Assembly: GCA_937926785.1 (NCBI GenBank)
Contig: CALBBQ010000032.1
Coordinates: 1 to 62,704 of the forward strand
Direction: 5' to 3'
Origin: an uncultured Bacteroidales bacterium
GTDB taxonomy: Bacteria > Bacteroidota > Bacteroidia > Bacteroidales > Tenuifilaceae
DNA: 62,704 nucleotides
Position 1 is the first letter of the stretch, and each line of letters begins with the position of its first letter. The notes under the pieces are model-generated. The model was not told the origin of the DNA, did no database searches, and was given only the letters and a program-made list of their open reading frames with translations. Both the position numbers and the translations under genes were made by a program. Below, in pieces: positions 53,522 to 61,923 of this stretch.

Positions 53522-55162
53522 CAGCTGCTGCAGTTCGCCGGCAATACTTTCCAGCTCATCTTTAGCAATATCAACCAGGTATGCATTGCTAAGCCCCCAG
53601 CGTTCCACCACATGTATCAGGTTCTCACGACGAACTGTGAATATTAGTGGGTTTGATGTATTAGTTAGATGATGACTTATTAATTCCGCCCAAACCTCAC
53701 CGTAAAGCTCCATTCGGCCAACCTCATCAACCACAAGAATCTCATTAGGATTTATATTGACAAGTTCACTGGTTAGACTACGTATCACATCCTGGTTAAA
53801 CTCGAACGACTTATTGGGTAACCCGCAAGCGCTAACACGCCGACATAGCACTACGTTTTCACCCTTGGGTAAGGTGTTTAGCTCATATCCATCACGAAGG
53901 GGTGGTGTTCCAATCCCTTTGGCTATAAACCCCCTGATGTGTAACAATTTATTCGTACACAGACTCTCTATCAAACGCTGAAGGTAGTTTGTTTTTCCCT
54001 CTCCCAGTCCTCCGGTAATCAAAATAACTGGCCTTATACCATTCCAACCGGTATGGTCCAGAATGCCATTAAATCTCTGAATAAAACCCTTTGCCGAAAT
54101 ATCATCACCCTTAAAAATATTGAGGTAAAGGGGTAAAGCATTGAAGGCAATGCTGGAAGCGTAGTACACCGAGCTTAATACGCTATTGCTGAAGAAATGA
54201 CTGATGGAAGGTTTTGATAGCTCCGAACCTATGGCCGCCAAGGCTACCACAACAAAAAGCGCTCTTGCAAGTATGTAAGTACCGCTTAAGGGCACCTCAT
54301 TGAGGCTCAATGTAAAAAGCGGCATGGTGAAGGACAAAACTACAAGCGGTAGAACAAAGAAAAACTTCAACAAAAGCTTTCTGGGTCGTTGGTAAAAAGT
54401 AACCACCGCCATTATGTATGCAAAAGCAAACCCTATAGCCAACCACTTGGGTAACCGGGATACATACCACAAATAGATAACCAGTAGAGAAAAATGAATT
54501 CCTAAAAGGAAAAACTCATTAACTCTAACATTAGCCATGGATTTAGCAAAAATCGTTACATCAAGTTGGTTTATCCAAAGGCTTTTTCGTTTTCTACCCA
54601 TGCTATACCCCAGGATGGCAGCAATAATTCCTAGCATGATAAAAATCAACAGAGTTGAATAGATAATTGGATTGGAAATATCGATCTGGCTATTAAGGGC
54701 AAGCTGGTCAAGCAGATTTCTTAAGAAATCGACAATGCTCTGACCATACAGCATGTATAACCTCACCGCCTTAAATAGCGGAACAGACAGTAAAGCTAAT
54801 CCTCCACCTACCAGTAATCCGAAGACATTGGCACCAACTATGAGTATTCCCAACTCAATAAGAAAACCTTCGAGCATGATGCCCAACATGGGTGGTAATA
54901 TAACTGCACTTGGCGATACGGCTTTGAGCAAAGCACAAATAATTGCGGCACGCCAAAAAAATCCTCGCCTGAGATCGGATGCAGAAATAGAAGAAACTGT
55001 TAGAACGCCCAAGAAAGCAAGCAGCGTACCTGCAGCCATAGGTATCATCAGGTTGTGTAAAGCAGAACCCAGAGAGATTTCAAGGGCTCCCCAAATGCTG
55101 CCACCAACAATGGCACGTTGCCAAAGGGGGCTTAGCCTATATGTCTTCAGCTCTGGCTTCAA
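53480..55162 (-). CDS. Multi-TM ECF-like membrane protein fused to a THEP1-type NTPase
   Basis: A protein of 560 residues starting with TTG (55160-55162), which overlaps the upstream gene's TGA. Residues 1-190 have about six TM helices (GGSIWGALEISLGSALHNL onwards) in a pattern like ECF S-components. Residues 195-365 have four more TMs and an amphipathic tail (GTYILARALFVVVALAAIG) suggestive of an EcfT/CbiQ-like unit. Residues 375-550 are a THEP1-family NTPase with P-loop GGLGEGKT (384-391) and Walker B VVDEVGRMEL (477-486). No ABC signature motif is present. THEP1 enzymes hydrolyse nucleoside triphosphates. The transport assignment is inference from topology; the NTPase assignment is firm. 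Confidence 0.75.
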   Translation of the reverse strand: MKPELKTYRLSPLWQRAIVGGSIWGALEISLGSALHNLMIPMAAGTLLAFLGVLTVSSISASDLRRGFFWRAAIICALLKAVSPSAVILPPMLGIMLEGFLIELGILIVGANVFGLLVGGGLALLSVPLFKAVRLYMLYGQSIVDFLRNLLDQLALNSQIDISNPIIYSTLLIFIMLGIIAAILGYSMGRKRKSLWINQLDVTIFAKSMANVRVNEFFLLGIHFSLLVIYLWYVSRLPKWLAIGFAFAYIMAVVTFYQRPRKLLLKFFFVLPLVVLSFTMPLFTLSLNEVPLSGTYILARALFVVVALAAIGSELSKPSISHFFSNSVLSSVYYASSIAFNALPLYLNIFKGDDISAKGFIQRFNGILDHTGWNGIRPVILITGGLGEGKTNYLQRLIESLCTNKLLHIRGFIAKGIGTPPLRDGYELNTLPKGENVVLCRRVSACGLPNKSFEFNQDVIRSLTSELVNINPNEILVVDEVGRMELYGEVWAELISHHLTNTSNPLIFTVRRENLIHVVERWGLSNAYLVDIAKDELESIAGELQQLLAVSHYTASTGNK

Positions 55163-55494
55163 TTATCTTTTTTCCGCGGATTATTAACAATGATGATATA
55201 ATCTACCAAAAGCAACAGCAGGAGTAGGAACTCCACATCCTGAAATCCAAGAAGATTTAACACTATCATTACAACAATAGTCACAAGGGTGTAGCTTCTG
55301 TAACGATCAACGGAAGATAGCTTACCCCAATGCCTAATGTAAAAGTTTGAACGGTAAACTACAAAAGGTACAAACGATAAGTAAAACGCCCATACACCAA
55401 ACTTGTAAAAAAACAACCGGATTAAACCGGCAACAATCAAAAGACCAATAGTAAACAGGATGAATTTTCGTTCGGAAATTCTAAACGCCTTCAT
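55159..55494 (-). CDS. Small membrane protein coupled to the NTPase-fusion gene
   Basis: A protein of 111 residues from ATG 55492-55494 (MKAFRISERKFILFTIG). A longer frame from 55530 begins at a non-ATG codon. It has about four hydrophobic segments (10-28, 32-50, 70-85, 86-103) and a basic C-terminus (NNPRKKDN). No family recognised. Its TGA stop and the TTG start of the next gene share the sequence TTGA, a tight translational coupling that makes it a likely partner subunit of the fused membrane NTPase. Confidence 0.68.
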   Translation of the reverse strand: MKAFRISERKFILFTIGLLIVAGLIRLFFYKFGVWAFYLSFVPFVVYRSNFYIRHWGKLSSVDRYRSYTLVTIVVMIVLNLLGFQDVEFLLLLLLLVDYIIIVNNPRKKDN

Positions 55495-55559
55495 GCATTC
55501 AATAACATTTGGTACCAAAATTGACAGCAATATTAAAAAAATTAGAGGAGGTTTTAAGC

Positions 55560-55567
55560 TATATTTG
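55560..55567 (+). promoter_or_regulatory. -7 promoter element of the M28 peptidase operon
   Basis: TATATTTG, an exact TAnnTTTG match, 33 bp upstream of the peptidase ATG in the 106-bp divergent gap. No good -33 TTTG was seen. Confidence 0.45.
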
Positions 55568-55600
55568 GCAAGGTTTGTTTAAAAATCAAATATTACTGAC

Positions 55601-57310
55601 ATGCAAAGATTTTTCTTTTTTATTCTGATCATTCTTTCATCATCGCTCCACGGACAGATTAAACGTAATGCCGATATTACAGCCGCTGAGCTGTTCTACC
55701 ACGTTAACTTTCTGGCTTCAGATAGCCTGAAAGGCAGGCAACCCGGAACTGTTCACGATAAGATTGCCGCCAAGTATATCCGCGACGAGTTCCGAGATTA
55801 TGGACTAACCCTACTAGGTAAAAAGGGTTACCAATTCTTTACCTTCAAAAACTTTAACCCCAACTTTGAGAAGCAAACCCACCTTATGATTAATGGCGAA
55901 AGATTTGAACTTGGGCGAGATTTCTCAGCACCTACTGCTAATGGTTCCGATTCCCTTTGTGCCGAAGCCATTTTTGTTGGCAGAGGCGATAAACCCCAAG
56001 AATACGAAAATGTTAAGGTTCGTAAGAAATGGGCAGTAATATACTACCCCCTTAGCGATAAAAAGAATGAGTACCTAAATACTAAACCGTTAGAGTTTGC
56101 AAAAAACCAAGGTGCTGCGGGGATAATAATTGTCAGTAACGACACTTTAAACAAGTATATTGATGTGGATTTCAGAACCCTTCCGAACCTTCCGCTTTTC
56201 ATTCTCTCTCCGGAAGCATCAGCTAAACTTCTCAAACCGATGGGGTTACTTTCGGAAATCGGCCAAAAAGTTACCGAGAATAAAGTTCTTAGTAAACCTT
56301 TAGGCATACAAGTTTGTGGTAAAGTTGGGAAACTATACAATATCATTGAAACACAAAACGTTATGGCCATGCTCCCTGGTTCCGACCCAAAACTCGCAAA
56401 CGAGTACATTGTTATTGGTGCCCACTACGACCACTTGGGAATGGGCGACCAGGGTGGTAGCCGCACCGATTCCATTGCCGTGCATAACGGGGCTGACGAT
56501 AACGCTTCGGGTGTAGTTGCCATGCTCGAAATTGCTCAGAAGCTATCTTCGGTTCGTAAAAATATCAAGCGTAGCATCGTGTTTGTGGCATTCGGCGCCG
56601 AAGAAAAGGGGCTAATTGGCTCGCAACGCTTTATCGATTCGGCCATTGTTCCCATTGAAAGCATTAAAGCGATGGTTAACATCGACATGGTTGGCCGCTT
56701 GCGTAACCGCGAGCTGGAAATTCATGGAACCAAAACCTCATTTGAAGCAGACTCGATACTTTACTCACTGAACGCCGATAGCCTTTTCCGACTCAAGCTG
56801 GTACCCGATGGGTTTGGTCCTTCAGACCATTCATCCTTCTATGCAAAGGGTATTCCGGTATTCTTTTTTCACACAGGACTTCACGAGGACTACCATACAC
56901 CAAAGGATGATGTCGAGTTCTTGAACATACCAGGAATGCAACAGGTTACGAATTTTGCCTACCACCTAGCTTATCAACTTGCAACCTCACCCACTCCCCT
57001 AACCTTTTCCAAATCAAGCACACGATCGCTTTCTTCGTCCCGCACACCCAAAATAAAGGTTAAGTTAGGGTTAATGCCCGATGTTAGCGGAACATCGGAC
57101 AAAGGGCTCAAAGTTCTTGGAGTCACCGAAGGCAAGCCTGCCGAACTCGCCGGTATTAAGGCAGGCGACATCATCACCTCAATAAATGGTACTCCTATCA
57201 AAAATATCTACGATTACACTGAGGCACTATCCACGCTTGAACCTGGTGGAAAAGCTGCGATCACCCTGCTAAGGGAGAACTCTCAGGTTGAACTTACCGT
57301 TGAATTTTAA
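55601..57310 (+). CDS. M28 family zinc aminopeptidase with C-terminal PDZ domain
   Basis: A protein of 569 residues with signal peptide MQRFFFFILIILSSSLHGQ. A PA-like insert (about 110-240) includes the KKWAVIYYPLS and GAAGIIIVSND segments. The M28 domain has GAHYDHLG (His275, Asp277), NGADDNASG (297-305), the EE pair 334-335, VNIDMVGRL, and the final His in LHEDYHTPKDD. Residues 480-569 form a PDZ domain (AELAGIKAGDIITSINGTPI). It is exported and probably trims peptides in the periplasm. The following membrane-protein gene starts after 17 bp and is probably co-transcribed. Confidence 0.95.
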   Translation: MQRFFFFILIILSSSLHGQIKRNADITAAELFYHVNFLASDSLKGRQPGTVHDKIAAKYIRDEFRDYGLTLLGKKGYQFFTFKNFNPNFEKQTHLMINGERFELGRDFSAPTANGSDSLCAEAIFVGRGDKPQEYENVKVRKKWAVIYYPLSDKKNEYLNTKPLEFAKNQGAAGIIIVSNDTLNKYIDVDFRTLPNLPLFILSPEASAKLLKPMGLLSEIGQKVTENKVLSKPLGIQVCGKVGKLYNIIETQNVMAMLPGSDPKLANEYIVIGAHYDHLGMGDQGGSRTDSIAVHNGADDNASGVVAMLEIAQKLSSVRKNIKRSIVFVAFGAEEKGLIGSQRFIDSAIVPIESIKAMVNIDMVGRLRNRELEIHGTKTSFEADSILYSLNADSLFRLKLVPDGFGPSDHSSFYAKGIPVFFFHTGLHEDYHTPKDDVEFLNIPGMQQVTNFAYHLAYQLATSPTPLTFSKSSTRSLSSSRTPKIKVKLGLMPDVSGTSDKGLKVLGVTEGKPAELAGIKAGDIITSINGTPIKNIYDYTEALSTLEPGGKAAITLLRENSQVELTVEF

Positions 57311-57327
57311 CCAAAACTGAATAACCC

Positions 57328-58155
57328 ATGAGAAAGTTTCTTGTTATTTTGCTTGCGTTTTTAATTACTCTCACTGCAGCTGTGTATCAAAGGCTAACAG
57401 GGCCCACACACCCATTACGTTTCAGCTACTCTGCCGATAGCGTTACATACAAAGCCAAACTGCCACGAAGTGGCAATAGCGATGTAGATACCCGAATTGC
57501 ATTGAAACTCCCTGTTAGTGCACTGGCTACCATCTACTTCAAAAAGTATAAGGTTTCAGAAGACTATACTGCATTAACCTTTTTCCCATCCGACGAGAAT
57601 AGCCAGGAAACCTTCCTACCTAAAATGCCTGCTGCTGCAAAGCTGGAGTACTACCTTGAAATAACCGATGGAGCTAAAACAACCACGTACTTTAAAGAAA
57701 ATCCAATTGTTATCCGATACAAAGACCCTGTTCCGGTATGGGTGCTTATACCGCATATAATAACCATGTTTTTAGCCATGTTGTTTTCAAACCTTTCGGG
57801 TTTGCAGGCCATTTTCAGGATTCCGGCATACAAACGAAATGCTGCTATTACCCTTGCCTTACTCTTTTTAGGAGGGCTTATACTAGGCCCTATTGTACAG
57901 AAGTATGCTTTTGGAGCGTTCTGGACCGGTTTCCCTTTTGGTTACGACCTCACCGACAACAAAACGCTTATTGCATTTGTTACATGGCTGACAGCCTTCA
58001 TTGTAAACCGGAAACAGGATCGGCCTTCTATGGTCATCTTTGCATCGTTCATTACCATCGCTGTCTTCTCAGTACCTCATAGTCTGTTTGGTTCAGAACT
58101 TGACTATGAAACCGGAAAAGTGGTAACCGGATTCATTCAAACTATACTCCCCTGA
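57328..58155 (+). CDS. Conserved-looking membrane protein of unknown function
   Basis: A protein of 275 residues. It starts with an anchor (MRKFLVILLAFLITLTAAVYQ), followed by an extracytoplasmic beta-rich domain of about 110 residues (KAKLPRSGNSDVDTRIALKL...). Four TM helices follow (about 138-160, 173-192, 215-232 and 241-258), with the striking TGFPFGYDLTDNKTLIAF loop between the second and third. I recognise no named family. It is probably co-transcribed with the M28 peptidase and ends at a bidirectional terminator. A role with the peptidase is only positional inference. Confidence 0.7.
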   Translation: MRKFLVILLAFLITLTAAVYQRLTGPTHPLRFSYSADSVTYKAKLPRSGNSDVDTRIALKLPVSALATIYFKKYKVSEDYTALTFFPSDENSQETFLPKMPAAAKLEYYLEITDGAKTTTYFKENPIVIRYKDPVPVWVLIPHIITMFLAMLFSNLSGLQAIFRIPAYKRNAAITLALLFLGGLILGPIVQKYAFGAFWTGFPFGYDLTDNKTLIAFVTWLTAFIVNRKQDRPSMVIFASFITIAVFSVPHSLFGSELDYETGKVVTGFIQTILP

Positions 58156-58170
58156 TTTTATTTAAAACAA

Positions 58171-58207
58171 AAAATAAAAGGCCGTTGTACAAACCAACGG
58201 CCTTTTT
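58171..58207. terminator. Bidirectional terminator
   Basis: Eleven-bp perfect stem AAAGGCCGTTG / CAACGGCCTTT (58177-58187, 58195-58205), loop TACAAAC, with A-rich sequence to the left and TTTTT to the right. It serves the convergent membrane-protein and cysteine-rich lipoprotein genes. Confidence 0.9.
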
Positions 58208-58228
58208 CTGAACATGCATCGATAAAGC

Positions 58229-58483
58229 CTAGTTTTGATTGTGAACACATGGCTTTTCGTGAGGTTCCTTGTGCTTTTCACCCTCGCAGCAACCCGCCTT
58301 TTTTGAACTGACGGCAGGGGTACTATCCTTGGATAAATCGCAGCATGCCTTGGCGTCAGAATTAAGATCGCCACAGCATTCCTGGGCAGCCTTGCTGCTA
58401 TCGCTAGCTTTTGAATCACAAGCGTTTAAACTTACACTTGCTGCTATAAATACTACAACAGCCAAAAGAACCAACTTCCTCAT
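58229..58483 (-). CDS. Small cysteine-rich predicted lipoprotein
   Basis: A protein of 84 residues. The signal MRKLVLLAVVVFIAASVSLNAC ends in a lipobox L-N-A-C with Cys22. The mature part is highly polar and carries three Cys-Cys pairs (36-37, 47-48, 65-66) plus Cys79, and His residues at 71, 75 and 81. The pattern suggests a metal-binding or redox-active lipid-anchored peptide; I know no named family for it. It is transcribed alone between a terminator and the divergently controlled receptor region. The 73-bp gap upstream holds no clear promoter. Confidence 0.72.
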   Translation of the reverse strand: MRKLVLLAVVVFIAASVSLNACDSKASDSSKAAQECCGDLNSDAKACCDLSKDSTPAVSSKKAGCCEGEKHKEPHEKPCVHNQN

Positions 58484-58556
58484 TGTTTAAACTGTTTTTG
58501 GTTTGAAATCTGTAAAAAAAGTATTTTTACATCAATACTCCAAATGACCAGAACTG

Positions 58557-60590
58557 TTATAAATCAAAACTATAATTAAATCCAATTCCAAACCAACGAC
58601 CGGGTTGCCGCACGTTAGCAATGTCAACATAGAAGTGGTTGAAAAGATTACGGGAATCTGCATAGATATTGAGTTTCGGAGTACTGTAACCAACCCTCGC
58701 ATCAACTATCCAGGTTGAGGGGTATTTTGTAGGAACCGATGTGCCTGCATCAATATACCTCAAATACTCTCCATTTCTATCCTGATAACGAATTGTCCAA
58801 TTAAAGTATAATCCTCTGTAAATACTATGATACGCATTGAACGAAAGGTTATGGACAAGATAATCGAGCACATAGTATGAATCCAGTTCGGCTTTACCCT
58901 TTTCTGAATAGGCATAAGTATAGCTCAGGCTAAGCTTATCGGTGAATATTCCATACTCTTTAACATTAGCCGTAACATTTACACTCCCTCCCCAAGTATT
59001 TAGTTTTGTATAGTTTACTGTAGTCCATACCGTTTCGCTTGCTGATTTAACCCAATCAATAATATCGTTGCCCTGCCTGTAGAAACCTGCAAATTCAGCA
59101 ATCCATCTATTAAAGTGAAGCTTGACACCCGTTTCGTAGGTTGTGGCAAATTCTGCTTTTAAATTGGGATTGCCCAAATTAGTTGGCCCCTGATAGTATA
59201 AATCGGTAAATGTTGGTAATCGGAATGAATGGTTAACCGAGGCGAAGGGACGTACTTTTCTGGATAATCCGTAGGAAAAGTCTGCACCCCAAGTCCAAAT
59301 GTCGCCGTACTTGTTGGAATGATTAAATTGACCTCCAACAGAAAAAGCAAGGTCACCTAAAAAGAATGATTGTGTTGCAAACGCTATTAAATGGTTACGG
59401 GAATCTCCCTTTTTATAGTAAATATTTTCACCCCAAACTTTTACAGAGTCCTTTAATGCGGTACCCAGCTTATTGCTTAAAATTTCTTCGCGTCGAATTT
59501 CAAGTCCTACATCTGCTTTACCCCATGAGAAAAACCTGCTTCCTGAGATTTTCACTCCGAAAACATCTGTTGTATGGTAGTTATGGCTTGTATACCATAG
59601 GGGTGGATTGGTTCGGAATAATTCAAACTTATCAGAATGCTTGCGGTAGTAGCCATTAGCTCTTAGGACAGAATATCCCCAAGTATGCTCATACCCTACT
59701 GCTCCAAGCATTGCTTTGGTCACTTCATACTGATTAGGATATTTAGGGGTATAAAAGCTATTTGCGCCAAAAGCTTTATCCTGATAACCGGCAAAAACGA
59801 AAACTTCCCCTCCGGCAAGCTTACCGGCAGTATGCAAAAAGACATTTAAGTTTCTAAAATCAGTGTTTTCAATATAACCATCACTCCTGTCGTACGAGGC
59901 TGCAGCAAAGGCTTTAAGTTTCTCATTTTTAGACAGATTCTGTGCTACAGAAAGTTTTAGCAATCCATGTTCACCGCTAAAAACTGAGAACTTACCACGA
60001 TTTGTTGAATCGGGCTTGGTAATAATATTGATAGCCCCAGCAAAGGCTCCGGCACCATACTCTCTTGCACCAGGACCTTGAAGGATTTCAATGCGCTCAA
60101 TGGCATCAATATTTATTGGTACATTAAGGTTATGGTGACCGGTCTGCGGATCGGTTATATTTACTCCATTTAGTAAAACCATAACCTGGTCAAACGAGCC
60201 TCCCCGAAAATTTATATCGGCCTGCACACCATGTGCCCCCCTTTGCCTGATATCAATTGAGGCCACCTGCTCCAGCAAATCGCCAAGCGCGATGGCCCCA
60301 TGTTGCCCCAGCTCATCACGGGATACAACTCTTACTACCCTCGTAAGCTCCGAATAGGTACTCGCCTTTTTACGGGCATTTACAACAACCTCTTCGATAT
60401 CAACATTTTTAGTTACCGCAACGCTATCGGGTTGGGCAAAGGTTGCCATGGGCATGGCCAGCAAGCAGTACGATAAGGGTAGAACCCCTATGTTTACCAC
60501 CCTTTTAAAGCTTTCAAAAACCGCATAGCCTTGGTGCGACCACTTGGTAAAACGTTTTACCGAGTTACTGAAAAAACTTTTTTTTCTCAT
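58557..60590 (-). CDS. TonB-dependent receptor, BtuB-like
   Basis: A protein of 677 residues without a carboxypeptidase-like domain. A long polar N-region of about 33 residues precedes the hydrophobic signal (IGVLPLSYCLLAMPMATFAQ). Next come a TonB-box-like stretch (VDIEEVVVNARK), the plug (about 75-190, ADINFRGGSFDQVMVLLNGVN and the ILQGPGAREYGAGAFAGAINI segment), and a barrel ending FGIGFNYSFDL. The length and plug resemble vitamin B12 or siderophore receptors. I could not recognise a cobalamin riboswitch upstream, so the ligand stays open. Confidence 0.9.
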   Translation of the reverse strand: MRKKSFFSNSVKRFTKWSHQGYAVFESFKRVVNIGVLPLSYCLLAMPMATFAQPDSVAVTKNVDIEEVVVNARKKASTYSELTRVVRVVSRDELGQHGAIALGDLLEQVASIDIRQRGAHGVQADINFRGGSFDQVMVLLNGVNITDPQTGHHNLNVPINIDAIERIEILQGPGAREYGAGAFAGAINIITKPDSTNRGKFSVFSGEHGLLKLSVAQNLSKNEKLKAFAAASYDRSDGYIENTDFRNLNVFLHTAGKLAGGEVFVFAGYQDKAFGANSFYTPKYPNQYEVTKAMLGAVGYEHTWGYSVLRANGYYRKHSDKFELFRTNPPLWYTSHNYHTTDVFGVKISGSRFFSWGKADVGLEIRREEILSNKLGTALKDSVKVWGENIYYKKGDSRNHLIAFATQSFFLGDLAFSVGGQFNHSNKYGDIWTWGADFSYGLSRKVRPFASVNHSFRLPTFTDLYYQGPTNLGNPNLKAEFATTYETGVKLHFNRWIAEFAGFYRQGNDIIDWVKSASETVWTTVNYTKLNTWGGSVNVTANVKEYGIFTDKLSLSYTYAYSEKGKAELDSYYVLDYLVHNLSFNAYHSIYRGLYFNWTIRYQDRNGEYLRYIDAGTSVPTKYPSTWIVDARVGYSTPKLNIYADSRNLFNHFYVDIANVRQPGRWFGIGFNYSFDL

Positions 60591-60650
60591 GATTGATAAG
60601 ATTAATGGTTAAACAAAAACACTGAGCCCCTACAGACTCAGATTATCGCA

Positions 60651-60658
60651 CAAAGTTA
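60651..60658 (-). promoter_or_regulatory. -7 element upstream of the BtuB-like receptor
   Basis: The minus strand reads TAACTTTG, an exact TAnnTTTG match, 60 bp upstream of the receptor ATG and just past the terminator hairpin. No -33 element was recognised. A weak hairpin CTGAG...CTCAG lies in the leader (about 60622-60641). Confidence 0.4.
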
Positions 60659-60660
60659 AC

Positions 60661-60688
60661 CAATTAAAAAGCCCACGGGAGGTGGGCT
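60661..60688 (-). terminator. Terminator downstream of galE
   Basis: Seven-bp stem AGCCCAC / GTGGGCT (60670-60676, 60682-60688), loop GGGAG, followed on the minus strand by TTTTTAATTG. It lies about 140 bp past the galE stop and in front of the receptor gene. The remaining sequence between 60689 and 60826 shows no gene. Confidence 0.75.
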
Positions 60689-60826
60689 ATGATGTTTAAG
60701 AGCAAACTTTGCTGCATAGCAGGAAAAAATTTTGCTGGCAGTTCATTCCATTTCATTCTGTTACCGTTATCCCCAAACCAACAGGTGTTCTTGAATTTAA
60801 AAGGTTCAACCTGTCAACTTGTAGTA

Positions 60827-61849
60827 CTATATTTTCCTTAGCCTCCTTTCCCAGTTCCAGGCTGTTAGTAATGACTCCTCCAGAGTGCTCTCGGTGCTCC
60901 ATCCCAATTCTTTCTCTGCTAAAGTGGTATCGGCCCAAACCTTTTCGATATCGCCAGCCCTGCGACCAACAATTTCGTAGTTAATCTTAACGCCCGTAAC
61001 GCGTTCAAATGTCTTTACGATTTCTAAAACGGTTATACCCCGCCCTGCACCTACATTAAAAACTTCGTAATTGCCTTTGCATTTACCGTCAATCATTCGC
61101 TTCAACGCCAGCACATGGGCACGGGCTAAATCAACCACATGAAAGTAATCACGAATTGCCGTACCATCAGGTGAATCATAATCGCCTCCAAAAATCTGAA
61201 GTTTCTCACGAATTCCGGCAGCGGTTTGGGTTATAAAGGGAACAAGGTTGTCGGGTTTACCCAAGGGAAGCTCTCCGATCAGCGCCGAGGGGTGAGCTCC
61301 AATGGGGTTGAAATACCTAAGCGATATGGCATATATTCCTTTCTCGGAATTCACTGTATCCTGTATAATATCTTCACCTACCCGTTTAGTATTACCATAG
61401 GGCGACATGGCAGGTTTTCGGGGGGTACTTTCGGTAACCGGGAGCACATCGGGCTGGCCATAAACGGTGCAGGAACTGGAGAAAACCATGTATTTTCCGC
61501 CAAACTCCTTCAGCATCTGCATCATATTAATGGTGGAAAGCAGGTTGTTCCTATAATAATCCAAAGGTTTATCAACACTTTCGCCAACAGCCTTTAGCGC
61601 AGCAAAGTGGATAACGCCCAAAATGTTGCCTTCAGCGGAAAATAACCTTTCCATGGCGGTTGCATCGGAACAATCGGCCTCATAAAGCTTTGGCCTAACC
61701 CCGGTGATTGCCTCAATCCCATCTATGGAATTGGGGCTAGAGTTCGAAAAGTTATCAACGATAACCACTTCAAAACCCGAGTTTATAAGCTCAACAACGG
61801 TATGTGAGCCAATATACCCAGCACCGCCCGTAACTAAAATTTTATGCAT
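60827..61849 (-). CDS. galE: UDP-glucose 4-epimerase
   Basis: A protein of 340 residues, full length. It has the NAD motif GGAGYIGSH (8-16), the SSSCTVYGQPD strand, and catalytic Tyr151/Lys155 in SPYGNTKR. Substrate segments RYFNPIGAHPSALIGE and GTAIRDYFHVVDLARAHVLA follow. It interconverts UDP-glucose and UDP-galactose for surface glycans or sugar use. It stands divergent to the Wzz-like gene, consistent with a polysaccharide context. Confidence 0.96.
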   Translation of the reverse strand: MHKILVTGGAGYIGSHTVVELINSGFEVVIVDNFSNSSPNSIDGIEAITGVRPKLYEADCSDATAMERLFSAEGNILGVIHFAALKAVGESVDKPLDYYRNNLLSTINMMQMLKEFGGKYMVFSSSCTVYGQPDVLPVTESTPRKPAMSPYGNTKRVGEDIIQDTVNSEKGIYAISLRYFNPIGAHPSALIGELPLGKPDNLVPFITQTAAGIREKLQIFGGDYDSPDGTAIRDYFHVVDLARAHVLALKRMIDGKCKGNYEVFNVGAGRGITVLEIVKTFERVTGVKINYEIVGRRAGDIEKVWADTTLAEKELGWSTESTLEESLLTAWNWERRLRKI

Positions 61850-61865
61850 GACCTGAAAATTTGCC

Positions 61866-61882
61866 CAAAAGTAATAATTTTG
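61866..61882. promoter_or_regulatory. Divergent -7 elements between galE and the Wzz-like gene
   Basis: The minus strand carries TACTTTTG (complement of 61866-61873) for galE, and the plus strand TAATTTTG (61875-61882) for the next gene. Both match TAnnTTTG and lie back to back in a 74-bp gap. -33 elements are unclear for both. Confidence 0.45.
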
Positions 61883-61923
61883 TACTAAGAAAATGAAAGT
61901 TAAACTAACGAATCCTCTACAGT

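Noticed and set aside
60591..60826. Cobalamin or TPP riboswitch upstream of the BtuB-like receptor
   Set aside because: No recognisable B12-box or TPP core on the minus strand; only a terminator-like hairpin and a -7 element are supported.
60753..60938. Short minus-strand frame overlapping the end of galE
   Set aside because: It is mostly galE sequence in another frame and has no protein-like features outside it.
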